Source: CBDCZY01 sp965224745
GTDB lineage: Bacteria > Pseudomonadota > Gammaproteobacteria > Methylococcales > Methylomonadaceae
Assembly (NCBI GenBank): GCA_965224745.1
Contig: CBDCZY010000010.1
Coordinates: 712,157-776,156, forward strand
DNA length: 64,000 nucleotides
Direction: 5' to 3'
The position numbers and the translations under genes were made by a program. The notes below the pieces were generated by a model, which worked only from the letters and a program-made list of their open reading frames with translations, ran no database searches and was not told the DNA's origin. Every line of letters starts with the position of its first letter. The stretch's first letter is position 1. Shown piece by piece: positions 53,108 through 62,508 of the stretch.

Positions 53108-53356
53108 TTACCAAACCTCTCGCCCTGAAGGAATACCCCAATTTTCTTCTTCTACCTCATAATCCTCTGGCATTTTACTAATCAAATCCTTGATGTTATA
53201 TTTACCTCTTATTTTGTGAGTAGGCTCTACAATAATTTTTCCGTTATTGGCTGAAATAGTAACTTCTTCACCTATTTTTATATGAGAATTTTCAAGAAGA
53301 TTTTTAGGAATTCTAATTCCTTGGCTATTTCCCCATTTTTGAACCTTAGATAACAT
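53108..53356 (-). CDS. mazE: MazE-like AbrB-fold antitoxin
   Basis: 82 residues. The N-terminal AbrB/MazE swapped-hairpin DNA-binding domain is typical (SKVQKWGNSQGIRIPKNLLE). The acidic C-terminal tail (MPEDYEVEEENWG) would bind and block the toxin. The ATG is preceded by GGGAGG at 7 bases; an in-frame start 11 codons upstream lacks this. It probably autoregulates the pair. Confidence 0.88.
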   Translation of the reverse strand: MLSKVQKWGNSQGIRIPKNLLENSHIKIGEEVTISANNGKIIVEPTHKIRGKYNIKDLISKMPEDYEVEEENWGIPSGREVW

Positions 53357-53456
53357 AATAAACCTCCCAACATGATACTTTTTTAACAAATGTATATCTA
53401 AGTATATACCTTAAAATAATTGTATTCAAGTTACATTTTTGGGAGTGGCTCTTTTT

Positions 53457-53544
53457 GCATAACGCCCGCATCACTTGACCGTAAAAAGCGGCACTTTTTT
53501 GCTTCGCAAAAAATGTGCCGCTTTTTACGGTCAAGTGATGCGAT
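53457..53544 (+). repeat. attC-like palindrome 2 (truncated by group II intron)
   Basis: It starts with GCATAAC and forms an almost perfect 34-35 bp stem (GCATCACTTGACCGTAAAAA at one end of the arm) around a TTCG loop. The right end, where GTTGGAC would be expected after GATGCGATT, is replaced by the 3' end of a group II intron at 53545. A third copy of the right arm, with GTTGGAC intact, is at 62341-62385. Confidence 0.5.
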
Positions 53545-53590
53545 TGGTCGCGTAAGCAAGGGGAACCTCCCCCCCCCCAAGCTTCTCACA

Positions 53591-53624
53591 GAACCGTACG
53601 TGAACCTCTCGATTCATACGGCTC
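53591..53624 (-). ncRNA. Group II intron domain V (outer, decayed intron)
   Basis: A 34-nt hairpin on the minus strand running from GAGCCGTATGAATC to ACGTACGGTTC fits group II domain V. The intron 3' end is about 53545, after domain VI (53550-53585, with a run of ten C on the plus strand). Its reverse-transcriptase gene is the fragmented one at 53636-57569. Confidence 0.85.
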
Positions 53625-53635
53625 TTATCATTCAG

Positions 53636-53993
53636 TCAAACCCGTAGAAAATTCCAGTGCATAAAATAACTTGGATACTTGCACTTTATGCGCTTAACCC
53701 AATTTTCCGCCGTCCTGAAATTACTACCGTGCTTCTTATATTTCCTGATCACCCATCGATAAATCAGCTTATCTAGATGATACACCAAGAAGATCAACTC
53801 AGATTGAAAGAACGCACCATAATATTCAATCCAGCCGCGTACCACTGGATTCAATTTATCGGCTAGCTCTTTCATTGAAAGATCACTTCTTCGATGCAAG
53901 CACCCCTGCCTTATCTGTGAAAAAATTGCTTTCTTCGCTTTTGGGGCAATTGCTGGTAAGAAGTTAACAAAATACTGTCCATGCTTATTGTGT
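53636..53993 (-). pseudogene. Outer intron reverse transcriptase/maturase, C-terminal fragment
   Basis: It reads NKHGQYFVNFLPAIAPKAKK and then the maturase domain (LADKLNPVVRGWIEYYGAFF, RKYKKHGSNFRTAENWVKRI). Only the part from 53899 is free of the IS256 junction. Relative to the fragment at 55380 the frame is shifted by one base, so the gene was damaged beyond the insertions. It ends 11 nt before domain V, as expected for an intron-encoded protein. Confidence 0.85.
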
Positions 53994-55379
53994 GAGGTAT
54001 AGTCATTTCTGGTGTATGACCTAAAAAAGATAGCGGTGTATTCTGTTGGAAAAGATCAGCCAGATCACTCACCAACAATAAGGAACACACCACCATGAAA
54101 GAGAATAATGTTATAGCTCTCAATAAGCAAGCAGAAGTAGAACTTGATCCATTACAAACCATATTAAAAGATGGAGCGCAAAGAATGCTTGCTGCGGCCA
54201 TTAATACTGAAGTTGAGGTGTTTATTGAGCAGCACGTCTCTTTGCAAACAGAGGACAATAAAACAGCTGTTGTCCGTAATGGCTACCTGCCTGAACGAAC
54301 CATCCAGACAGGGCTTGGCGATGTGACGGTAAAAGTGCCTAAAGTAAGGGATCGTTCAGGTTCACAAATTAAATTTAATAGTCAACTGGTTCCACCCTAT
54401 TTAAAACGCGCAAAAGTGATTGATGAATTACTGCCCTGGTTATATTTGCGTGGTATTTCAACCGGCGATTTTCCAGAAGCCTTACAGCACTTACTGGGTG
54501 TTGATGCGGCAGGGTTATCGGCCAACACCATCAGTCGCTTGAAAAGCAGCTGGGAAGAGGACTATAAAGCCTGGACGAAACGAGACCTTTCTACAAAACG
54601 CTATGTTTACATCTGGGCCGATGGTGTTCATTGTAACGTCAGGCTTGATGATCGTTTATGTCTACTGGTTATTATGGGCTCTGATGAGCAGGGTAACAAA
54701 GAGCTATTAGCGGTATCCGATGGTTATCGCGAATCTTCTGCCAGCTGGGAAGAGGTCTTGCTGGACTTAACGCAGCGTGGATTAACGGTAGCCCCAAAGC
54801 TTGCCATTGGTGATGGTGCACTGGGCTTTTGGAATGCGGTTGGCAAAGTCTGGCCAACCACCGATCAGCAACGCTGCTGGGTACACAAAACGGCTAATGT
54901 GATGGAAAAGTTACCAAAGGCCATGCAACCCAAAGTGAAAGAAGCCTTGCATAACATCTGGCAGGCAGAAACACGGGAAGAGGCTTACAAAGCCTTTGAC
55001 CATTGCATTGAACGGTTCAGTGCAAAATACCCTAAAGCCATGGGTTGCCTGGAAAAAGATAAGGCTGAAATGCTAGTTTTCTATGATTATCCGGCAGAAA
55101 CATGGCAACACATCAGAACCACTAACCCGATAGAATCCGTCTTTGCTACGGTGAGATTACGGACCAATAAAATGAAAAACTGCGGTAGCCGTATAACCAC
55201 GCTAACGATGGCGTTTAAACTGATGGAAACGGCTCAAAAAACATGGCACAGATTAAGAGGTCATAAGCATTTAGCGGACGTCATAACAGGCGTTAAATTT
55301 ATCGATGGAATTAAACAAACTGGCAATCAAAAACAGGAAGTCGCTTGATTATGCCATACACCAGATTTGACAATAGCTC
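53994..55379 (+). mobile_element. IS256-family insertion sequence
   Basis: 1386 bp with ~28 bp imperfect inverted repeats (sharing CTGGTGTATG). It is flanked by an exact 9 bp target duplication TTATTGTGT (53985-53993 and 55380-55388). It is inserted in the reverse-transcriptase gene of the outer group II intron. Confidence 0.93.
54095..55348 (+). CDS. IS256 (mutator) family transposase
   Basis: 417 residues, apparently intact. The DDE core includes YIWADGVHCNVRL, LAIGDGALGFWNAV and the RTTNPIESVFATVRLRT glutamate region, with QQRCWVHKTANVM between them. This is a typical IS256/Mutator-like enzyme that moves by copying out a circle. Confidence 0.95.
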   Translation: MKENNVIALNKQAEVELDPLQTILKDGAQRMLAAAINTEVEVFIEQHVSLQTEDNKTAVVRNGYLPERTIQTGLGDVTVKVPKVRDRSGSQIKFNSQLVPPYLKRAKVIDELLPWLYLRGISTGDFPEALQHLLGVDAAGLSANTISRLKSSWEEDYKAWTKRDLSTKRYVYIWADGVHCNVRLDDRLCLLVIMGSDEQGNKELLAVSDGYRESSASWEEVLLDLTQRGLTVAPKLAIGDGALGFWNAVGKVWPTTDQQRCWVHKTANVMEKLPKAMQPKVKEALHNIWQAETREEAYKAFDHCIERFSAKYPKAMGCLEKDKAEMLVFYDYPAETWQHIRTTNPIESVFATVRLRTNKMKNCGSRITTLTMAFKLMETAQKTWHRLRGHKHLADVITGVKFIDGIKQTGNQKQEVA

Positions 55380-55577
55380 TTATTGTGTAAGCCTGGGTCG
55401 AAAACAGAATCCCAAAAAATCAAAACTATGGAGTTCATAATCACCCGTACGGTTTGCATCCTGACAGTAGACAATTTTCGTCTTCTCCGGATGTAGTTCC
55501 AATCCGCACTGCTCCATTCTTTTTGCTATTTCAGATTTCAATTCCCTTGCCTCTTCTTCTGAATCGCAATGCACCAC
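55380..55577 (-). pseudogene. Outer intron reverse transcriptase, central fragment
   Basis: It encodes VVHCDSEEEARELKSEIAKR and QCGLELHPEKTKIVYCQDAN, the region right after the YADD box. It is bounded by IS256 on one side and the inner intron on the other. Joining it to the fragment at 57449 across the inner intron recreates YADDCVVHCDSEEE in frame. Confidence 0.88.
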
Positions 55578-55619
55578 TGGGTGAGTCAGCCAAGGGAACC
55601 TCCCCCTCGGCTGCTCTCA

Positions 55620-55653
55620 GAACCCAGCGTGAACCTCTCAGCTCACTGGGCTC
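55620..55653 (-). ncRNA. Group II intron domain V (inner intron)
   Basis: 34-nt catalytic hairpin running from GAGCCCAGTGAGC to GCTGGGTTC on the minus strand, with the AGAGG/CACG internal features. It lies 3 nt after the stop codon of the intron-encoded protein. Confidence 0.9.
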
Positions 55654-55656
55654 CCA

Positions 55657-56937
55657 TTATCCAACCATTGGCCTGACACCCAGTTTCCAGTGTGGAAACA
55701 AACTTGGATGCTGTTTAGCAATATCACCAAGTCTATGTTCCGCTCTTCTTCTGTGATGCTTTAGCTTTTTGTATTTCCTCGTCGCCCATAAACAGAGTTT
55801 ACGATTGATTTGCCGTAGTGTCGGGTACATCTCTGACTTGTAAAAACGTCCATAGTAATTTATCCAGCCCTGGATTTTCGCCTTAAACATAAAGGCAAGA
55901 TCAAACAGCGACTTATCACTGCGTAAATGCAGCTTCCAACGCCTTATTTCTGATCTAATTGCCTTACCTGCCAGTCTGCTCATCGCAGGGCTAAAGTTTA
56001 TAAAGTATTTCCCATACCTATTCTTCGAACGACGTGGGCGAAAGGTATAGCCCAAAAAGTCGAAACTAGTCACAGGATACTCTTCCTTTCTATCTTCATC
56101 TTTACAATAAACAATCTTCGTCTTATCCGGGTGCATTTCCAGGCCACATTCCTGTAGCCTTGCTGCCAGCTCGGTCTTAACTCTGTTTGCATCCGCTTCA
56201 CTATGACAGTGGGCGAGCCCATCATCGGCGTACCGACAAAAGGGTGTGCCAGGAAATGTTCTTTCCATCCACTTATCAAAAACGTAATGCATAAACAGGT
56301 TAGATAATACCGGACTAATGACTCCACCCTGGGGTACTCCTCTGCTACGAACAATCACCGAGCGATCTTCCAATTGAATCGGGCCCGTTAACCAGCGCTC
56401 GATATACAGAAGTATCCAGCGATTGTCTGTATGCTTTCTCACCGCTTTCATCAGTAATTTATGGTCAATATTGTCAAATAAACCTTTGATATCAAATTCA
56501 AGCAACCAGTTGTAACGCCAACACCGTGTTCGGGTGACTTCAAGCGCCTGATGTGCTGATTTATTTGGCCTATAACCATACGAATCTGTATGAAAATAAG
56601 GCTCAACCAAGGGTTCAAAGTGTAACTTAACCACCATCTGGGCAACCCTGTCAGAGACAGTAGGGATACCCAGCTTTCTTTCACCTCCCGATTTCTTCGG
56701 TATCGCTACCGTTTTAACCGCCGGTGGAAAGTAACTGCCTGACGACAGACGATTCCAAAGTTTATAGAGATTACCTTTGAGATTCGACTCAAATTGTTCA
56801 AGGGTCTCACCATCAACGCCTGGGGCGCCTTTATTGGCTTTGACCCGTTCCCATGCCCTTACAACATCGTACTTGGAAATATCAAATGGTTTTGTTGTCT
56901 TCAAAAATTCCTCCCACTTACGTGGTTGATTAATCAA
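55657..56937 (-). CDS. ltrA: Group II intron reverse transcriptase/maturase
   Basis: 426 residues with no endonuclease domain, as in compact bacterial introns. Reverse-transcriptase blocks: KANKGAPGVDGETLEQFE (RT0/1), LEFDIKGLFDNIDH, RGVPQGGVISPVLSNLFMHY, and the active site FCRYADD. The maturase domain X follows (IQGWINYYGRFYKS) with a basic tail (RKYKKLKHHRRRAEHRL). It should help splicing and mobility of its own intron and might act on related ones. The start is a TTG in the frame; no earlier stop was seen in the coding part. Confidence 0.92.
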   Translation of the reverse strand: MINQPRKWEEFLKTTKPFDISKYDVVRAWERVKANKGAPGVDGETLEQFESNLKGNLYKLWNRLSSGSYFPPAVKTVAIPKKSGGERKLGIPTVSDRVAQMVVKLHFEPLVEPYFHTDSYGYRPNKSAHQALEVTRTRCWRYNWLLEFDIKGLFDNIDHKLLMKAVRKHTDNRWILLYIERWLTGPIQLEDRSVIVRSRGVPQGGVISPVLSNLFMHYVFDKWMERTFPGTPFCRYADDGLAHCHSEADANRVKTELAARLQECGLEMHPDKTKIVYCKDEDRKEEYPVTSFDFLGYTFRPRRSKNRYGKYFINFSPAMSRLAGKAIRSEIRRWKLHLRSDKSLFDLAFMFKAKIQGWINYYGRFYKSEMYPTLRQINRKLCLWATRKYKKLKHHRRRAEHRLGDIAKQHPSLFPHWKLGVRPMVG

Positions 56938-57448
56938 TTCAACTGAATAATTGACCCCCTTTGCTCCAGCACCATTACAACGCCTTCATCACTACTACGG
57001 GGCCATCCGTCCCTGTGCCTTGCATCGGTACTCAGACTCTTGCAGGGTCTCTGCTTGAGTTGCTCCCTTGTCATCAAAGGCGACAGGTTCCCACGTTCCA
57101 CACAAAAGCCTATGTTAAGTTCACGCCTTCTTTATGCCGGATGCCGCTTGGGCAGTAAACAGGTTTTCCCCCAAACTTATCCCGAGTTAACGACACCCCC
57201 TCGGTTTTGACATCATCACTACGCTTTCGACACGTCATCAAAGGTTCATTTACATTCGTCTCCTTAACACTTACCTGACAAAGTCATGCTCTGCCTTTTC
57301 CTTAACGCTCACCACCATGGCTCTTTACCATCACAGCTTAAGGCGGTTTGAAGCCTCCTCCTGTAAAGCGGCTCCGAGGGACCTACCCTCATCTTTTGTG
57401 CAGCATGCACATGTGTATTGCTTACGCAATACACTTTGCTCGTGGCAC

Positions 57449-57569
57449 ACAATCGTCGGCATATCGTTCAAACGGGTTCGATGGATAGTTGCTTTGCATC
57501 CAATGGTCGAATGCATAGTGTAAAAACAAGTTGGCCAGCAATGGACTGATGACTCCATGGACGCAAAAG
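57449..57569 (-). pseudogene. Outer intron reverse transcriptase, fragment with YADD box
   Basis: It encodes GVISPLLANLFLHYAFDHWM and FERYADDC, followed by the inner intron. Upstream of GVISP the match ends abruptly near 57555-57569, so the 5' half of the outer intron and its protein are gone, probably removed together with the arrival of the IS66-type element. Confidence 0.85.
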
Positions 57570-57797
57570 GTAACTTTTACCTGAATCCGTGACTTAAAGT
57601 GCATCCACCAATCCTTGGGAAGCCACATTAACATTTCAACGTTTTAATACCTTGTTATTATTTGAAATAGCTAATAATACGAGCACACTGAGGCTTTTTA
57701 AGCCTCAATAGCTCTCAATTGACACCAAATTCTGTACACCCGGCACTGCTATCCCTGAGAGACATGTTCTCGCATTTTTCTTAAGAATAGTGGGGTG

Positions 57798-59129
57798 TTA
57801 TCCTGACGCTAAGCGATGGTAGGTTGACTCAAATGCTAAAAAACCCGGGCAGTGTTTGGAGAAACGAAGTTTTATTCGTCGCCCAGCATGGATGACCCGA
57901 GCCGCTAGGTACATTAGTTCCTGTATAACCGTTTTTATTCGCCTTCTTTTGGCCGGATGACGGACAGGACTGATGTTGCCTATGAGCCCGATTAAGCCGA
58001 TCCAACGCAAGATATTGTAACTATAAGCGCTCAATGCCATGATCAAGTCGTTGGTGGCAAATTTGCCCGAAGGTAAGCGTTCGATATCGAGGTCGGTTTT
58101 AAATTCACTGTGGAATTGTTCGGAAGTGGCATGATCTTGGTAAAGAGCAATGATCTGTTCATCAGCGTAGGCGAGCGAATTTAATGAGGTCCACCAGCCT
58201 TCTATTTCTATCTCAGGGATTAACAGCATTTGACCCTCTGCATCCATAGTTCTTTCGATAACCCGCATGACGCGGCGGAAGCGATAGGTTTGCCCGTCTT
58301 GTTGTTGGGTTTCTTGGACACTGAACAAGGCGACCCGTTTGCCGACCCTCGGCGTTGTCCATTTGCCTTGTTGTTCAGCCAAGGCTAACCAAGCCTCCAG
58401 GTCTTGTTTTCTGGGGTTCCATTTCAGGATAGAGTCCACTTGGTTTTGGTGCAGCCAGACACGGGTATCCAAGGCATCATGTCCGCTATCCAAACGCACC
58501 AGCAGCGGAGCCTCAGTCAAGCACCGAGCATATTCAATGACGCGGTCCAGCGTCTTTTGAAAACCGTTTTGACAATGCTGCTTACCTTCTCGAAGTTCAT
58601 TAAGCAGACACCAACCCTCATTACCCAGATAAGCCGCAATCGGCGCATAGCCATCATGGCCTTTATAGGTTCTGGAAACACCTTCCTTCTGGGTCTTCTC
58701 ATTGTTCATCGGATACACATCAATATCCAATGCGACATGATGGGTGGCCAATGGCGTCACCGGTACCCCGGCATGAGTCAGAAATTCAATATTACATTGT
58801 TGCATGATGACCAATAGTGCTTCAGCCTCTTCATCCAGTCGTTGTCTTAATCTTGCGCTTGAGGGTACGTGCTTAATCGACAGCGCGTTCTTGAAGTAGT
58901 CATCATCTCGGTAGTTCTCGATTGCTTCGAAGTCGCTTTTGCCTAAACATAGCGTTCCAATGTATGATTTGATGATGTCGCTGTGCGAAATGCCATGGCG
59001 TAAAGGAATGCCGGCCTTGAGCGCTTTATGAATAGTGCTATATCGATTTAAACATAAGCCAACTAAGGCCAAACCAGAATGACTTGTATAAGTTTCTGTT
59101 GTGGATTGTTCGATGATAAGACGTTTCAT
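57798..59129 (-). CDS. IS1380-family transposase
   Basis: 443 residues, apparently intact. The DDE core has VALDIDVYPMNNEKTQKEGV, YKGHDGYAPIAAYLG, LLVRLDSGHDALDTRVWL and the late glutamate region DHATSEQFHSEFKTDLDIERLP, split here. The C-terminus is basic. A 218 bp non-coding stretch separates it from the left inverted repeat. Confidence 0.92.
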   Translation of the reverse strand: MKRLIIEQSTTETYTSHSGLALVGLCLNRYSTIHKALKAGIPLRHGISHSDIIKSYIGTLCLGKSDFEAIENYRDDDYFKNALSIKHVPSSARLRQRLDEEAEALLVIMQQCNIEFLTHAGVPVTPLATHHVALDIDVYPMNNEKTQKEGVSRTYKGHDGYAPIAAYLGNEGWCLLNELREGKQHCQNGFQKTLDRVIEYARCLTEAPLLVRLDSGHDALDTRVWLHQNQVDSILKWNPRKQDLEAWLALAEQQGKWTTPRVGKRVALFSVQETQQQDGQTYRFRRVMRVIERTMDAEGQMLLIPEIEIEGWWTSLNSLAYADEQIIALYQDHATSEQFHSEFKTDLDIERLPSGKFATNDLIMALSAYSYNILRWIGLIGLIGNISPVRHPAKRRRIKTVIQELMYLAARVIHAGRRIKLRFSKHCPGFLAFESTYHRLASG

Positions 59130-59213
59130 TTTGCACTTGTTGGGTGAAGTTTTTAACGCCTCTATTTTAACACTTTATTGCTTATTAATCAGCTAGATAA
59201 CTCATTATATTAA

Positions 59214-60600
59214 GGGTGGAGCCTTAAAATGATGTTTTCAAATATAACATTGAGCCCCATATTGATTAATCTTCTCCCAGAATTGTTGCCATCGACTGCC
59301 TGACTGTACAAGACTTCGCAGACTCAATATCACCCCTGCTCCTTGGTTTTTCCAGCGCATCCCCGAACAACATAAGCGTTGTTTGACCAAGGTTTTACAA
59401 GCCGCCTCAGTAACCCCTGAACCAATCGGTAACCGGGCAGCCGTATGCGCGGCATAATTCATTTGATGCTGATGATTATTAAAGTAAGTCAATGCTTGAA
59501 CCAACTCTTCTTGAACGGATTGGGACAAGCCTTGTTTTCGCGTTAACCCCTCCATCTCCTGAATTAACGCGTTAACCGCTCCTGACTCATGCTTCAGTTG
59601 ATGACACCGTTCTGATAGCCATGCGGCTCTTTTGGGTTTTGCTGTTTTCTGTGAAAATGCAGCATAAGCCACTTTGCCAAGATATTCCGTGACATGATAA
59701 AAATCGAGTAATTGACGGTCTGTATGGGGGGTTAAAAATGACCAGTTATCTTTGGCGCCATCAGCAATACCCAGATAAAGGGCGTCAGGATAGAGCGCTT
59801 TGATCCGCTGGATTTCTTTCTCATAACGTTGCTTAAAGGTTCCCTTGCCATATTCAGGCGGAGCACCCAAATACAGCGAGTGCAAACGCTGGCCTTCCGC
59901 ATCATAAAAGGACAGTGCGCCGACCATCGCTTCACGCCAGCCGTCTTCTTGCATCAAAATATAGGCACCATCCAAACTAAACACAATGGTTGAAACGGGG
60001 GCATCGAATGCCGGCAACGTATACGTCCACTCTTCTTCTCTGGCCTGAGCAATGCCGCCGACCCAATCCGCCATATTCTGGATATAGGATTTGGTGATGC
60101 TTCGGTTGTGGTTGGCTTCAAAATCGTAGCAAACTGCTTGGGCATTCATCTGCGCATATTTGTGCGCGACTTGCTGGGCTAATCGCGGCGTTCCGCCTCG
60201 AATAATACGCGCGTTCACGTCCAGTGGACACCACACTTTGCCGCCTTTTGAGGTTTGGTAGGTATAGCGCTTGATTTCGACGACTCCGTAAGGCGTTTGA
60301 TAGTGTTTCTCACTGGGGGTTTTAGCGGTCCATTTGATACCCCCGGTTTGCAGTGCGCGTCCATCGGTATCAAAATTTTCCAAGGCTTTTCCGGTGGCCA
60401 GCAGTCCAACTTCGTTGCAGGCATTTTGAATCGCATCTTCTGCTTCCAGCAGAGAGCCGTCTATAGTCACTTTAACTTCTATCGTCAGTTCGTTTCCGGT
60501 GCGAGCAATGAGTTGTGCCATTTTTGAAATAACCCGTATGACTTAGTTTCAACAAGTTATATCATATATCTATAAATAACATCAAGTATAGGCTGCACCC
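59214..60600 (-). mobile_element. ISKra4-family insertion sequence
   Basis: 1387 bp with ends GGGTGGAGCC and GGCTGCACCC (inverted repeats with one difference in the first ten bases). It is flanked by an exact 8 bp target duplication TATATTAA (59206-59213 and 60601-60608). It is inserted inside the IS1380 element. Confidence 0.9.
59238..60521 (-). CDS. ISKra4-family transposase
   Basis: 427 residues, apparently intact. Features are the YGVVEIKRYTYQT beta region, VFSLDGAYILMQEDGWREAMVG with the first catalytic aspartate, YLGIADGAKDNWSFL with the second, and PIGSGVTEAACKTLVKQRL with the glutamate. It fills most of the element. Confidence 0.9.
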   Translation of the reverse strand: MAQLIARTGNELTIEVKVTIDGSLLEAEDAIQNACNEVGLLATGKALENFDTDGRALQTGGIKWTAKTPSEKHYQTPYGVVEIKRYTYQTSKGGKVWCPLDVNARIIRGGTPRLAQQVAHKYAQMNAQAVCYDFEANHNRSITKSYIQNMADWVGGIAQAREEEWTYTLPAFDAPVSTIVFSLDGAYILMQEDGWREAMVGALSFYDAEGQRLHSLYLGAPPEYGKGTFKQRYEKEIQRIKALYPDALYLGIADGAKDNWSFLTPHTDRQLLDFYHVTEYLGKVAYAAFSQKTAKPKRAAWLSERCHQLKHESGAVNALIQEMEGLTRKQGLSQSVQEELVQALTYFNNHQHQMNYAAHTAARLPIGSGVTEAACKTLVKQRLCCSGMRWKNQGAGVILSLRSLVQSGSRWQQFWEKINQYGAQCYI

Positions 60601-60637
60601 TATATTAACTTCTTAAATCACGGATTAAGGTTTTATG

Positions 60638-62340
60638 TAACTACTCAGCGTATTAACCATTCAAACAAAATCACAAAGCAAACTCAGGTAATTTCCGCTC
60701 AAATACAAGCATCATTGCCTGAGTCGCGCTCATTCCCTGTTTGCGACAAGTCGATAAATAACCTCTAATACGGCAGAACATTTCAGCCCCTTCCATACTC
60801 CGAAAACACCCTGATATTTTCTGATGGACTTTAGTCATTCGAATTGAATTTTCAGCCGCATTATTGGTAAACGGTACGCATGCAACTGTCATGAAGCGCA
60901 ATACATCTTCTTCATAATCAATCAGCCTTTCCAGCAAGTTTCTGGCTTTGCTCCTTTACTCGCCCCCGTTTTACTTTTTCAGGTTTGTCGGGTGGCGGAC
61001 ATTCAGTCTGTGCCTTTTCCAGCAATTTTCTATATTTGTTTTTCCATTGCTCTGCTTCTTTATCCAGTAACATGCCACTCGCATCATTAACTGCAGTGTT
61101 GATGTTTTCAAGCAGTTGTTTCATTTCATGTGCCCACACCTGCTTATCTTGTTCCCAAGCTCGGTTCAATTCTCTCAGGTGATGGGTATTACAAAGTGAG
61201 TGAGTACAGTCATATTTGTAATAGGGCTTCCAATGGTCATGGCATAGAGTGCCATGATAGAGAGGTAATATATTAATCGCATTCATGGCTACGATTCCTC
61301 GTCTGGCATGAGGAAAAAAGTGTGTCCACTGCGCATTGGATGCACTGTGTAACCAGTGCCCTTTACCGTTGATATTGATGCCCGTTTCATCGGCATGGAG
61401 AATAGGCGACACAACCAGCTTTTCTTTGCAGATCGCTTCAAACTCTGCTAACTATTCATAAGCCTGTTGATTAACGTTAACCAGTGAGCCTTCACTGATG
61501 GGCATCTGTAACTGGTCGGCGGAATAGTCTTGTATCCGCTTGTAAGGCAATAACTGATACTGTGATAAATAAACGGCATGGGCTTTTATCCCATCGCCAT
61601 ATTGCACTGCCTTGCTGACTTTCTTTGGAAAAGGCGCAACAAAGCATTTGCCCTGTTCGTTGATTAATCGCTGTGCTTGGTATTCTGTGACGACCCGTGA
61701 AATATCAATATCAAAGACCTGACGGGTTTCAAAGCCATCTTCCGTATAGTGCCCTTTGGGCAAGGTACGGCGATCAATCATAATCATCTCGGTTTCATCC
61801 GGATCATCTACTTTTTGCAAGGTCTTGCCTTGATGCAAAAGTTGTCCGCCCGAGGGTTTATCTGATTTTTTACGGGTACCTTTTTTTTGATTGGGATCAC
61901 TTGAAGGTGGTTTGCTGCTGTTTTTGCTGTTCAAGGTGACGCGGTTTAATAGAACCGAGACGGGTAATAGTATGACTTCCAGTGCTGATTTTAGTGCAGG
62001 CGACAGATTGCGCTCAGTTTCAAGCAACTGCTTAACATGACTGATTGTATCATCAACATTGAGAGAGTCTATTTTCAATGAAAAACCTGTATAGAGAGTA
62101 GCGACAGGTCTATTATCTCATGGGTTTATAACGTCGAATTTTCCTTTAGGTAAGCGAGTTTGGGGTGATTAAAAAAAGGGTTCTGGGTCGTTGGTGTTTA
62201 GGAAAAATGATAGCTTTTTGATAGGTTCTGAGGCTCTATGTTCTGTCGGTTTGACGAGTAGTTGAGATTCTTTGAAGAATTACAGCTTTTGCCCTAAAAC
62301 CCTGTCAAGCTGTTTTTTAATTATTTACGCTGAGTAGTTA
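60638..62340 (-). mobile_element. IS66-family element remnant
   Basis: Inverted repeats TAACTACTCAGCGTA lie at 60638-60652 and 62326-62340. A further GTAAC-type end may lie at 57570, in which case IS1380 was inserted into the left terminal repeat of this element. Only one decayed tnpC gene is inside; the tnpA and tnpB genes of full IS66 are absent. The right boundary could extend to 62351. Confidence 0.7.
60671..62078 (-). pseudogene. tnpC: IS66 TnpC-type transposase, inactivated
   Basis: The N-terminal part (62078-61452) has the IS66 leader with SKNSSKPPSSDPNQKK and a zinc-finger-like region. An in-frame TAG (61452-61454) interrupts it before LAEFEAICKEKL and HADETGININGKGHWLH. A frameshift near 60940 then separates GRVKEQSQKLAG from the C-terminal LLERLIDYEEDVLRF and NNAAENSIRM. 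With two independent lesions the transposase is dead. Confidence 0.88.
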
Positions 62341-62385
62341 TAAAAAATGACGCTTTTTACGGTCAGCTGGATGCAATTGTTGGAC
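62341..62385 (+). repeat. attC-like right half-site 3
   Basis: CGCTTTTTACGGTCA ... GATGCAATT followed by GTTGGAC (62379-62385) matches the right arm of the palindrome at 53457-53544 and supplies the core lost there. The left arm is missing at the IS66 junction. Confidence 0.45.
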
Positions 62386-62508
62386 GAAGCCGCTATCGCG
62401 GAGGAAGAGCTGCCGCGCCGATAAAATTAAAGTGTACCCTCAGTACCCTCCCTTTTCATAAGAAGGTAACCTGTAAGCTCATTTATTTAACAGTGAGGTT
62501 ACACACTG

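Larger units (their letters stand above)
55578..57448 (-). mobile_element. Inner group II intron, complete-looking
   Basis: 1871 bp. The 5' end is GTGCC at 57448, close to the GUGYG consensus. Domains I-III span ~57448-56940, the intron-encoded protein is in domain IV, domain V is at 55620-55653, and the 3' end ...CACCCA is at 55578. Removing it rejoins the host reverse-transcriptase frame exactly (GATTGT + GTGGTGCAT), which fixes the boundaries. Confidence 0.87.
57580..60630 (-). mobile_element. IS1380-family element (split by ISKra4)
   Basis: The left end CCTGAATCCGTGACTTAA (57580) and the right end, reversed CCTTAATCCGTGATTTAA (60630), are the typical IS1380 inverted repeats. A 5 bp target duplication TTTTA flanks it (57575-57579 and 60631-60635). 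ISKra4 sits between the transposase and the right end. Confidence 0.85.
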
